The notes beneath the pieces are model-generated. The model had not been told where the DNA came from and made no database searches. It saw only the letters and a list, made by a program, of their open reading frames with translations. A program made the translations under genes and the position numbers. From NCBI GenBank assembly GCA_047975005.1, contig JBKECW010000069.1, positions 1-64,000 on the forward strand: a DNA stretch of 64,000 nt, read 5' to 3'. Shown here one piece after another: positions 43,655 through 51,305 of the stretch (its first letter is position 1; each line of letters begins with the position of its first letter). Source of the stretch: JBKEAJ01 sp047975005. Lineage in GTDB: Bacteria > Bacteroidota > Bacteroidia > Bacteroidales > Prolixibacteraceae.

Positions 43655-45535
43655 TCAATACGCTCTATCATCATTTTTCTCATAAAAATTCACAAATGCC
43701 CTGTTTACCACCCTATTACCTCCAGGCGTAGGATAATTCCCTGTAAAATACCAATCGCCATTATGCTTTGGACACGCCTTGTGCAAACCCTCTATATTTT
43801 GATAAACAATCTCCAATTCAGACTCCAAAATCTGAGGTCTAAGAAGTTCTGCTATTTTCGCAGAAACCTGTTCTGCCGTAAATGGTTTATAGATATCTTT
43901 CACGGCGTTAATCATCTCAGCATCTTGCAATTTCAATTGCTCGCAACAATTAGCGTATACTTCGTCTATAATATGCTCCTGCTTGCAATCTTTCAACAAG
44001 GCTATTGCTGCTTCAAAAGCTATAAACTTATGTATTTGCGACATGTCTATACCATAACAATCGGGATACCTAATCTGTGGAGCCGACGACAATACTGTGA
44101 TTTTTTTAGGATTAAGTCTTGACAGAATACTGAGGATACTCTTTTTCAGAGTTGTCCCCCTTACTATTGAATCATCGATAATCACCAGATTATCAACATC
44201 TTTACTTATCGTTCCGTATGTAATATCATACACATGCGACACCAAATCGTCGCGGCTGGCATCATCAGAGATAAATGTACGAAGTTTAGCATCCTTGATT
44301 GCTATTTTTTCAGTTCTGACTTTCAGACTGAGCAGTTTTTTCACATCGTCTTTATTCAGCGAAATATCGGAAGCCAATCTTTCTTGCTGATATCGTATCA
44401 GTTCTTCGTTCAGTCCCTCAATAAGTCCGTAAAAAGCCGTCTCGGCCGTATTCGGAATATATGAGAATACGCTGTTTACAAAATCGTTGTTTATCGACTT
44501 TAGAACCGAGTCTTTGAGCTGTCGTCCGAGCTCTTTGCGTTCCTTGTAAATATCTGCATCACTGCCTCGCGAGAAGTATATCCTTTCAAAGGAGCATTGT
44601 TTTACCTGTTGTGTTTCTCTTATTTTGACAAAAGACAAGTCATTATTTTTCTTAACGATAAGAGCCTCTCCCGGAGGGATTTCTGTAATTTTATCCGCCG
44701 GCACATTGAATGTTGTTTGTATCACCGGACGCTCGGATGCTACTACAACTACCTCGTCGTCAATGTAGTGAAATGCGGGTCTGATTCCCCATGGGTCGCG
44801 TGCTACAAATATATCACCATGCCCGATTATACCTCCCATCACATAGCCACCATCCCATTTTTCAGTAGCTTTTTTCAGCACACTTTCGACATTAAGATTA
44901 TTTTCTATTTCGGAGGTTATTTCGACCGGGGATTTACCCTGCTGACTAAGAGAGCGCACCACCACATCATTCTCTTTATCAAGATAATAAGCAAGCATTT
45001 CCATTACGGTCTCGGTGTCGGTATATGACAATGGATGCTGACCTTTAGTTATCAGATGCCTGTAAAGTTCGGATATATTTGTAAGGTTAAAGTTGCCTGC
45101 GATTGCAAGGTTTCGTGCTCTCCAATTATTCTTCCGCCACATTGGGTGGCAATACTTTATATTGTTCTTGCCAAATGTTCCGTAACGCAGATGTCCCAGG
45201 TATATTTCACCTATAAATGGCAGATTCTTCTTGGCATCCTCTGCGCTTCTGCCATTTTCGACACCGCAACTGGTATTTATCTCATTAAACACATCCTTGA
45301 TGGACTGGTCGCTAGCAGAACGGACTCGACTCAGGTATTCTTCGCCAACTTCTTGATCTAGCTTAAGAGCGGCAACTCCAGCTCCATCCTGACCTCGGTT
45401 GTGTTGTTTTTCCATAAGAAGGTACAACTTATTCAGCCCATATCGCCAAGTTCCATATTTCTGTTGATAGTATGATAATGGTTTTCGCAATCTAATCATT
45501 GCAATACCACACTCGTGTTTTATTGGATCACTCAT
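43655..45535 (-). CDS. purF: Amidophosphoribosyltransferase, long form
   Basis: A 626-residue enzyme that makes phosphoribosylamine from PRPP and glutamine, the first step of purine synthesis. The catalytic N-terminal Cys is Cys9 (KHECGIAMIRL), which implies removal of an eight-residue leader. The glutaminase domain has YLGHLRYGTFG and the PRTase domain has the PRPP loop VIIDDSIVRGTTLK near residue 455. It is about 120-150 residues longer than ordinary PurF (about 470-510), as in a known Bacteroidota subgroup; the extra length lies mainly in the middle and C-terminus. Its start overlaps the SPOR-domain gene by 8 nt. Confidence 0.88.
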   Translation of the reverse strand: MSDPIKHECGIAMIRLRKPLSYYQQKYGTWRYGLNKLYLLMEKQHNRGQDGAGVAALKLDQEVGEEYLSRVRSASDQSIKDVFNEINTSCGVENGRSAEDAKKNLPFIGEIYLGHLRYGTFGKNNIKYCHPMWRKNNWRARNLAIAGNFNLTNISELYRHLITKGQHPLSYTDTETVMEMLAYYLDKENDVVVRSLSQQGKSPVEITSEIENNLNVESVLKKATEKWDGGYVMGGIIGHGDIFVARDPWGIRPAFHYIDDEVVVVASERPVIQTTFNVPADKITEIPPGEALIVKKNNDLSFVKIRETQQVKQCSFERIYFSRGSDADIYKERKELGRQLKDSVLKSINNDFVNSVFSYIPNTAETAFYGLIEGLNEELIRYQQERLASDISLNKDDVKKLLSLKVRTEKIAIKDAKLRTFISDDASRDDLVSHVYDITYGTISKDVDNLVIIDDSIVRGTTLKKSILSILSRLNPKKITVLSSAPQIRYPDCYGIDMSQIHKFIAFEAAIALLKDCKQEHIIDEVYANCCEQLKLQDAEMINAVKDIYKPFTAEQVSAKIAELLRPQILESELEIVYQNIEGLHKACPKHNGDWYFTGNYPTPGGNRVVNRAFVNFYEKNDDRAY

Positions 45536-45962
45536 CTAATTCTAATGATTTAGGGGATACTCTAGAACTTACAAGGAAAGCTCCCGGAAAGTCCCTGTTT
45601 AATTTTTCTTTTGCTTTTGTGGCTTCAGACCTACTCTTAAAGTTACCAACACTCACTTTAAAATAGGGACTTTCCCACTCTATAAAGGACGGTATATCTG
45701 GCAACAGTGCCACACACCTAGACTTTACATTCGATGCCTTTTGTTTTGCATCTTGCCCTTGTCCTGAATATACCTGCACTCGATAGACAGCTACCTTTCT
45801 ATTTTGCATCCCGTTGATATGACGCAACCAAGATTCGCTGACATATTCGGACTCGCTGATGTTCAAGCTGTTTTTGAACTGGCTTGCTTTTCCATCTTGC
45901 GCTACTGCACTCATGCTTAGCACAATGAGTAGTACCAAAGTAATTAACTTAATGTATTTCAT
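45528..45962 (-). CDS. Exported SPOR-domain protein
   Basis: A 144-residue periplasmic protein. The signal peptide is about 1-21 (MSAVAQ). The C-terminal SPOR domain (about 58-135) shows YRVQVYSGQGQDAKQKASNVKSR and YFKVSVGNFKSRSEATKAKEKLN. SPOR domains bind glycan strands lacking stem peptides, usually at the division septum. It overlaps the purF start by 8 nt, so co-translation is likely although no functional link is apparent. Confidence 0.9.
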   Translation of the reverse strand: MKYIKLITLVLLIVLSMSAVAQDGKASQFKNSLNISESEYVSESWLRHINGMQNRKVAVYRVQVYSGQGQDAKQKASNVKSRCVALLPDIPSFIEWESPYFKVSVGNFKSRSEATKAKEKLNRDFPGAFLVSSRVSPKSLELDE

Positions 45963-46023
45963 ATGTTTATTCTTTAGAAACTTTAGTATTTAGATATTGG
46001 ACATTAGACAATTGATGTAGTAT

Positions 46024-46120
46024 GCTGATAAGGCTGCTTTATTACCTAATGGACACATAAGCAAATTATCACATTATTATTGCCTGCTTGTCTAACATCT
46101 ATTGTCTATCTTTTATAATC
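46024..46120 (-). repeat. Dispersed repeat, copy A (inverted relative to 62924-63019)
   Basis: Read on the complement, this segment matches 62924-63019 with four substitutions and one single-base gap over about 96 nt. Similarity continues weakly for another 30-40 nt on the left side (complement of about 45990-46023). It lies in the 200-nt gap between the SPOR gene and mazG. Confidence 0.93.
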
Positions 46121-46142
46121 ATTCTCGTATGCACAAACTTGT

Positions 46143-46158
46143 TCTCATGGCTCGTTTC
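46143..46158. repeat. 16-nt word shared with 26244-26259
   Basis: TCTCATGGCTCGTTTC, 5 nt past the end of mazG on that gene's strand, is identical to 26244-26259. See that entry. Confidence 0.45.
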
Positions 46159-46162
46159 ATTG

Positions 46163-46939
46163 TCACTTTGACTTTGCCTCCTGCCATATTTCTTCCATCT
46201 CGGCAAGTGTCATATCCTTTAGTGAGCGTCCTTTTGCGATTGTCCTGTCTTCAAGATATTCAAACCGTTTTATAAACTTTCGGTTTGTTCTTTCGAGTGC
46301 TGTATCGGGGTCTATATTGTACAATCGAGATGCATTTATGAGGGCAAAAAGAATATCTCCCATTTCTTCTTCTGCCTTTTCTGCATCCATGTTTTCAATC
46401 TCGTTCTGAAACTCTCTTATCTCTTCTTGAACTTTATCCCACACCTGCGAACGTTCTTCCCAGTCGAAGCCGACTCCTTGCGATTTTTCTTGTATTCTTT
46501 TTGCTTTTATCGTCGATGGTAAGCCAGACGGAACTCCTGAGAGGACTCTTTTGTTTCCTCCTTTTTCCTTTAGCTTAAGACGCTCCCAGTTCTCAAGAAC
46601 TTCATCACTGTTTGCGACTTGAGTCTCGGCAAACACATGAGGATGTCGGTATATCAACTTATTATTTATACCTTCAATTACATCTCGCAAGTCAAATTGG
46701 TCTTGCTCAGAAGCCATTTTAGAATAAAATAGCACATGCAACAACAAATCTCCAAGTTCTTTTTTTATTTCGTTGAAATCTTTATTGTTTATACCATCTG
46801 ATAATTCGTATGTTTCCTCAATCGTAAGCGGGCGCAACGACTCAAAAGTCTGCTCCTTATCCCAAGGACACTTTTCCCTCAGCTCATCCAAGATAAACAT
46901 CAAGCGTTTGAATTGTACTACAGTTTCTTCACCTTGCAT
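46163..46939 (-). CDS. mazG: Nucleoside triphosphate pyrophosphohydrolase MazG
   Basis: A 258-residue all-alpha enzyme that hydrolyses nucleoside triphosphates to monophosphates and helps clean the nucleotide pool. ATG 46937-46939 is preferred because the family begins near FKRLMFILDELREKCPWDKEQTF; an upstream in-frame start adds 22 poorly conserved residues. Two tandem MazG domains carry the metal-binding motif: EIKKELGDLLLHVLFYSKMA and KAEEEMGDILFALINASRL. It stands in front of the SPOR-purF-ZIP group, separated by the repeat at 46024-46120. Confidence 0.95.
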   Translation of the reverse strand: MQGEETVVQFKRLMFILDELREKCPWDKEQTFESLRPLTIEETYELSDGINNKDFNEIKKELGDLLLHVLFYSKMASEQDQFDLRDVIEGINNKLIYRHPHVFAETQVANSDEVLENWERLKLKEKGGNKRVLSGVPSGLPSTIKAKRIQEKSQGVGFDWEERSQVWDKVQEEIREFQNEIENMDAEKAEEEMGDILFALINASRLYNIDPDTALERTNRKFIKRFEYLEDRTIAKGRSLKDMTLAEMEEIWQEAKSK

Positions 46940-47047
46940 AATATTCTCCAATATTAAAATACAAAAATACATACTAAAAACAACATTATCAATTCTAAAT
47001 ATCATTATGCCCTGTGCGTGGACTAAAAATTAGAGTATTTCCAATGT

Positions 47048-47075
47048 TTGTTTTGCAATAAGTACACTATCTTTG
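47048..47075 (+). promoter_or_regulatory. gldB promoter
   Basis: TTG at 47048-47050, a 17-nt spacer and TATCTTTG at 47068-47075 fit the Bacteroidota consensus, with the -7 box 37 nt before the gldB ATG. Confidence 0.7.
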
Positions 47076-47112
47076 CAATATATTAATCGGTTTACTGTAA
47101 ACTTTTTGTAAG

Positions 47113-48126
47113 ATGAAGTCGAAAATAATCATATTGTTTCTAACTTTTGCCCTATTCTCCTGCACCAAAAAAAAATTGGACGTTGACATTTCAAAAATAA
47201 ATATTGATTTAGAAGTTCACCGAATAGATAAAGAAATTTATCCTAAAGATTTAAGTTCTTTTTCGGATAATACTGCTCGTCTGGAGCAGCAATATCCCGA
47301 CTTTTGGAATTTATATATTTATAAAGTACTTAGAATATTAGAAAATGAAACATACGATAATGAAGCTGTAGAATATGGGCTTGAGATTTTTCTGAGCGAT
47401 ACTGTTACTTTAGATCTAAAAAACCTTTGTAATAAAAGGTTTGGCAACTTTAAAAAGGAGGAGAATGAGCTTTCTAATGCTTTTCGACATTATAAGTACT
47501 ATTTTCCAGACGGCTCTATCCCAAGCATATACACCTATCTATCGGGGCTAAATCAGTCGATAGTATCAGCAGACAGCCTTATCGGAATAGGCTTAGACAA
47601 ATATTTGGGTAGTGATACTGAATATTATAATAGGCTAAATGGCGTTTACGAATATCAGATTGCGATGATGAAACCATCGCAGATACTGCCCGACGTGATG
47701 TACACGTGGGCGATAACAGAGCATGTCAGTGCAGAACAAGAAAATAATGTAATTAAGGAAATGCTTCGCTTGGGCAAGATTTATTATTTCGTTGATGCAA
47801 TGCTGCCAAGCTATCCGGACTCTATAAAAATAGCTTACACCTCTAGGCAAATTGAGTTTTGCGAGAACAACGAGCGACAGATGTGGGGCTTTCTCATCGA
47901 AAATCAAGTCTTGTATTCAAACAAGCGCATTGAAATTAAGCGATACAATGATATTGGTCCTTTTACATCATCATTTGGCAAGGAGTCGCCCGGCAGAGTC
48001 GGAGCATGGATTGGTTGGCAAATTATCAGAAGCTACATGAAAAACAATCCGCAGGTAACACTACAACAATTAATGGAGAACATTGACCTGCAACAAATTT
48101 TTCTTGCATCGGGCTATGCCCCTTAA
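47113..48126 (+). CDS. gldB: GldB-like lipoprotein
   Basis: A 337-residue lipoprotein with lipobox LFSC (Cys17) followed by TKKKLDVDISKINIDLEVHRIDKEIY, the characteristic GldB start. Later marks include GLDKYLGSDTEYY, a MWGFLIENQVLYS segment and SPGRVGAWIGWQIIRSYM near the C-terminus, reminiscent of zincin-like domains. GldB is needed for gliding in Flavobacterium, but homologues are widespread in non-gliding Bacteroidales where the role is unclear. It is monocistronic. Confidence 0.88.
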   Translation: MKSKIIILFLTFALFSCTKKKLDVDISKINIDLEVHRIDKEIYPKDLSSFSDNTARLEQQYPDFWNLYIYKVLRILENETYDNEAVEYGLEIFLSDTVTLDLKNLCNKRFGNFKKEENELSNAFRHYKYYFPDGSIPSIYTYLSGLNQSIVSADSLIGIGLDKYLGSDTEYYNRLNGVYEYQIAMMKPSQILPDVMYTWAITEHVSAEQENNVIKEMLRLGKIYYFVDAMLPSYPDSIKIAYTSRQIEFCENNERQMWGFLIENQVLYSNKRIEIKRYNDIGPFTSSFGKESPGRVGAWIGWQIIRSYMKNNPQVTLQQLMENIDLQQIFLASGYAP

Positions 48127-48161
48127 AAAAAATAGTTCCGACAATCATTATTATCGGAACT
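48123..48161 (-). terminator. Intrinsic terminator of the NigD-like gene
   Basis: On the minus strand AGTTCCGA pairs with TCGGAACT and is followed by ATTTTTTTT. It lies between the convergent gldB and NigD-like genes, and the hairpin overlaps the region just after the gldB stop; for gldB itself the downstream T-run is poor. Confidence 0.82.
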
Positions 48162-48192
48162 ATAATTACAAGTTTGTAAGGCAGTATCGCGT

Positions 48193-48939
48193 TTACTTTA
48201 TTTTATCTCGATTTTTGTTCTTCGAACCTGTCGTCATTCTTTCTTCCTTAGATGATAGTTTGTACTCTATGTCTTTCGTCCTAATAATTCCGTCTAAATC
48301 TTTATAACTAACAGAGAAGATTTGTCCTGTTTTCACATAAAATGGTAGAGATTCTAGTCTGAAGCTGGCAAGCCCCGACATAACAGCTCTATCAAAGTCG
48401 TCATATGCATTATGCCTCAATTCCAAATAGATAGTATCTGGCACACCTCGTGGTTCTGTTGTTCCGCCGCTAGCAAAAAGTGCAGAATCGCCAACCATGT
48501 TTATGAAGTGCATCTGATAGTCTCCTAAAAATGAGAACTCCACATTCAGATACCCGTCAGAGAACCATACTTCGCTCAGATTTATGGGATCGTTGCCAAT
48601 GCTATCTGCATTTTCAGGGTTAACTTCGACAATATTCTTTGTCAAGATTCCATCAATATATATAAAATCTGCACTATATACATTGCTCTCCTCGCCTGCT
48701 ACATTTTCAAGGTTTATGTATTGAACATACGCCCTTGCTCCATTGTCTAAGTCTGTCCTAGGTGTATTGTTTGCATTTATAACATTGCCCAAATCAGAAT
48801 TGATCGCATTTATGTTACTATCATCATCAACAGATACTGTTCCGATAGAATAGTACACATCTTCGTTGTCATCGTTGTCGCTACATGCTGTAAACGCAAC
48901 GCTTGATACAGCTAGTAGAATAAAAAATAGTTTTTTCAT
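48193..48939 (-). CDS. NigD-like lipoprotein
   Basis: A 248-residue lipoprotein with lipobox FTAC (Cys19) followed by SDNDDNED, an acidic surface-export-like stretch. An OB-like N-terminal region (VYYSIGTVSVDDDSN) and a beta-rich C-domain with LRHNAYDDFDRAVMSGLASF match the NigD-like family of Bacteroidales. The C-terminal 20 residues are basic (SKNKNRDKIK). Members often respond to stress or sit near bacteriocin genes; function is unknown. The A-rich leader TAAAATATAAACAG lies directly before ATG. Confidence 0.8.
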   Translation of the reverse strand: MKKLFFILLAVSSVAFTACSDNDDNEDVYYSIGTVSVDDDSNINAINSDLGNVINANNTPRTDLDNGARAYVQYINLENVAGEESNVYSADFIYIDGILTKNIVEVNPENADSIGNDPINLSEVWFSDGYLNVEFSFLGDYQMHFINMVGDSALFASGGTTEPRGVPDTIYLELRHNAYDDFDRAVMSGLASFRLESLPFYVKTGQIFSVSYKDLDGIIRTKDIEYKLSSKEERMTTGSKNKNRDKIK

Positions 48940-49106
48940 CTGTTTATATTTTATTTTTTTAAGTTGCCTTGCTTATCTTGCCCATTGGCAAGTGCTCCTT
49001 GTCAACAAAGTCGTACTTCTGCGTTTTTTTTCTTACAATTTCGTTCATACAACTTTTTGTTATCAATACATAGACGCAAACTATACAGATTAGTTGCGTC
49101 TTGATA

Positions 49107-49146
49107 TAAAAAAAAAGGAGTCCCTTTTAACAGGGAGCTCCTTTTT
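49107..49146 (-). terminator. Intrinsic terminator of the hemerythrin-LuxR operon
   Basis: On the minus strand AAAAGGAGCTCCCT pairs with AGGGACTCCTTTT (small bulge) and is followed by a long T-run, 28 nt past the stop of the LuxR-type gene. Confidence 0.88.
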
Positions 49147-49173
49147 ACGTTATTAACTCATAAAATTGATTCT

Positions 49174-49773
49174 CTATTCTTTCTTAACATCTTCGGCAGT
49201 TATGTATCCATTTAGCATGGCATAAACAGTCAGCCCTGATATTGTTTTAATGCTGAGTTTTTCAGTTATGTTTTTGCGATGTGTTATCACGGTGTTGATA
49301 CTGATATATAACTCATCGCTTATTTCTTTGTTTATATATCCTTTTGCAACTAGTTTCAGCACTTCTACCTCTCTGTCGCTCAATATGTTTTTTGACTCTG
49401 AATATTCGTTCGTGTCTGATGCTGTATTTGAGAAGAAATCTTGAAATTTCGTCAATACATCAGTTCTCTCATCATTAGCATTTACTACATATTTGGATGT
49501 AGTTATTGCTGTCTGACTTTCATCTATCAGAAGTAGTTTATCACCATACTCTTCTCCTTGCGAGTGCTTCATTAGGACTTCATAAATACTAGAACTCACT
49601 ATTCGATAATCAAAGGTATCATCTGCCTTAGAGCTTATAATATCGTAGGCAGAGTTGTATTCTGCAATGTTGCCTTCCACTCCAATCACACTTAGAATAG
49701 TTCTTATTCCCAAACGAGACAGGTACTGTTCTGAGGCGACTAGAATGCTTATTGACCCTTTATTATCACTCAT
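49174..49773 (-). CDS. LuxR-type transcription factor with receiver-like domain lacking the phospho-acceptor
   Basis: A 199-residue DNA-binding regulator. The C-terminal LuxR helix-turn-helix (about 130-195) is canonical: LSDREVEVLKLVAKGYINKEIS and ISINTVITHRKNITEKL. The N-terminal 110 residues look like a response-regulator receiver (ILVASEQYLSRLGIRTIL), but at the end of the third strand the sequence is DYRIVSSSI, with Ser where the phosphorylated Asp should be, so control by a histidine kinase is unlikely. It begins 1 nt after the hemerythrin gene stop. The two form an operon, so the signal may come from the hemerythrin protein. Confidence 0.88.
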   Translation of the reverse strand: MSDNKGSISILVASEQYLSRLGIRTILSVIGVEGNIAEYNSAYDIISSKADDTFDYRIVSSSIYEVLMKHSQGEEYGDKLLLIDESQTAITTSKYVVNANDERTDVLTKFQDFFSNTASDTNEYSESKNILSDREVEVLKLVAKGYINKEISDELYISINTVITHRKNITEKLSIKTISGLTVYAMLNGYITAEDVKKE

Positions 49774-49774
49774 C

Positions 49775-50479
49775 TTACCGAGTCTTTAGTTTTTCTATTT
49801 TAGGGGCTATCACTCTTTCCTCTATTCGCGAGTGATTGTCTAAATCTGCTTCCAGCAAAAATATTTCAAAGAGTAAATTTCGAGTTAGCTCCGAGCTCAG
49901 CTTCGCAGGGAAGAATTTGATAATCAGATTCTTCAAATCGCTCAGTTTTGTCTCTAGCTGAGGGTGTTCGCCCGAAAAGCTATTTGCCGATGCAGCGTAT
50001 ATTTTTTCATCCACATCAGCCTCGTCAGACTGCAACAATAGCGAAAAAACATTCTGTTCTTCGTCTTTAAAATGCAAAATCAACTCCTGCTTATACTCCT
50101 TAAAGAAATCGTTGAGTAACTTGATGCTGACACTACCCTGCTCTCCTGACTCTTTTTCAATACTGTCAATGCATTGTTGTATCTCCGGCAACTTGTACAC
50201 AAGGAAATAGTTGTGGCTTTTCTTCAGATAGTCAACGAGAAATACTGAGTTGAAGGCGATTAAATCATCCTCAGGAAAATACTCATGATTGTGGTACGAG
50301 TTGACGATAGCTAAGAAGAAGCCTGTATCAATGCCATAATCGTTGCAAACCTCTGACACCGTTTTATTTCCAAAGCCAAATTCTATACCAAAGCGTCCCA
50401 ATACCGATATCAGTCGATAGTCCAGATGGACAAGGTCTGCCATTTTCATTTTTGCATTTATCGGAAGAAAGCTGTTCAT
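49775..50479 (-). CDS. Hemerythrin domain protein with ScdA/RIC-like N-terminus
   Basis: A 234-residue protein. Residues about 10-55 (MADLVHLDYRLISVLGRFGIEFGFGNKTVSEVC) resemble the short N-domain of ScdA/YtfE iron-centre repair proteins, but the usual Cys pair before GGG is replaced by GFGN. The helical hemerythrin domain (80-230) offers His and acidic ligands for a di-iron site: KKSHNYF, LILHFKDEEQNVF, GEHPQLE and LDNHSRIEERVI. It could sense or bind O2, NO or peroxide. The gene is followed after 1 nt by a LuxR-type regulator, which suggests a sensor-regulator pair. Confidence 0.87.
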   Translation of the reverse strand: MNSFLPINAKMKMADLVHLDYRLISVLGRFGIEFGFGNKTVSEVCNDYGIDTGFFLAIVNSYHNHEYFPEDDLIAFNSVFLVDYLKKSHNYFLVYKLPEIQQCIDSIEKESGEQGSVSIKLLNDFFKEYKQELILHFKDEEQNVFSLLLQSDEADVDEKIYAASANSFSGEHPQLETKLSDLKNLIIKFFPAKLSSELTRNLLFEIFLLEADLDNHSRIEERVIAPKIEKLKTR

Positions 50480-50505
50480 ATCTACTCAATCATTATTCGA
50501 CACTG

Positions 50506-50532
50506 CAAAGATACGATATGCTAGATAGACAA
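50506..50532 (-). promoter_or_regulatory. Promoter of the hemerythrin-LuxR operon
   Basis: On the minus strand TTG (50530-50532), a 16-nt spacer and TATCTTTG (50506-50513) lie just before the hemerythrin start. The spacer is slightly short compared with the usual 19-21 nt. Confidence 0.65.
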
Positions 50533-50554
50533 AAGTCATAAGAAGTGATGATTT

Positions 50555-51190
50555 TTAGGTATTTAATTTGATGTACTCATTTATAATTTGACTTATCTCT
50601 GTTGCTCTATCCACAATCATAAAGTGCTGTCCTTTTTCTACCAGTTCTACGGGGGCTGATCCTTTCCATGGGATTATTTTGTCGTGTGTTCCGTGAATTC
50701 TTAGCAAGTTCCTAACTCTATCACAATTGTCCCAATTTACAAACTCTTTTGCTGCCCATTTAACAAAATGAATATCAGTACTATTTAATATAGCATTTAG
50801 AATTGGCAGGTTTGTTCCAAATAGAAATTTGACAAGTTTTTTGTTCGGAATAAGTAACCTAGCAGGCAGAATATCAATAATTTTCATTTTACGAATCATC
50901 CTAAAAACAAATCGCAATTCTTTTTTTGTTTCAATGGACGAAATAAGTATGGTGATATTCGGATTAAGGATCTTGCTAATTTCTACTGCCACAAGTCCAC
51001 CAAAACTTACTCCAAGAATACAAAACGGCTCTGCCACGTCAATTACCTTTGAGAGGCGATATGAATACTCTTCTAGGCGTTCTCCACAAGAAGGCTCAAT
51101 CCATTCAATAGGGATAAATTCACAATCGGTTTTCAAGAAGTCAAATACTCGCTTATCTGCACCCAGCCCTCCTATTCCGTAAATCTTCAT
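50555..51190 (-). CDS. Alpha/beta hydrolase
   Basis: A 211-residue cytoplasmic hydrolase. The nucleophile is Ser62 in LGVSFGG. The acid Asp is in GTHDKIIP near residue 170 and the His in GQHFMIV near 187, so the triad is complete. There is no lid domain of note. The opening MKIYGIGGLGADKRVF resembles short Bacteroidota hydrolases with unknown esters as substrates. It has its own promoter and no clear partner. Confidence 0.85.
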   Translation of the reverse strand: MKIYGIGGLGADKRVFDFLKTDCEFIPIEWIEPSCGERLEEYSYRLSKVIDVAEPFCILGVSFGGLVAVEISKILNPNITILISSIETKKELRFVFRMIRKMKIIDILPARLLIPNKKLVKFLFGTNLPILNAILNSTDIHFVKWAAKEFVNWDNCDRVRNLLRIHGTHDKIIPWKGSAPVELVEKGQHFMIVDRATEISQIINEYIKLNT

Positions 51191-51222
51191 TTCTATTACA
51201 CTTGGTCAAACATCGAGCACAG

Positions 51223-51253
51223 CAAAGGCACATCGTATACACTAAAAATGCAA
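51223..51253 (-). promoter_or_regulatory. Promoter of the hydrolase gene
   Basis: On the minus strand TTG (51251-51253), a 20-nt spacer and TGCCTTTG (51223-51230) match the consensus with one change in the -7 box. Confidence 0.65.
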
Positions 51254-51305
51254 TACCGTTTAACCGGTTTGCCTTGTTTTCTATATATAATAATACTTTT
51301 GCTTG

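Noticed and set aside
46024..46120. Insertion sequence
   Set aside because: The repeat is about 96 nt, has no transposase and no clear terminal inverted repeats or target duplications.
49174..49773. Ordinary two-component response regulator
   Set aside because: The phospho-accepting Asp is replaced by Ser and no histidine kinase gene is nearby.
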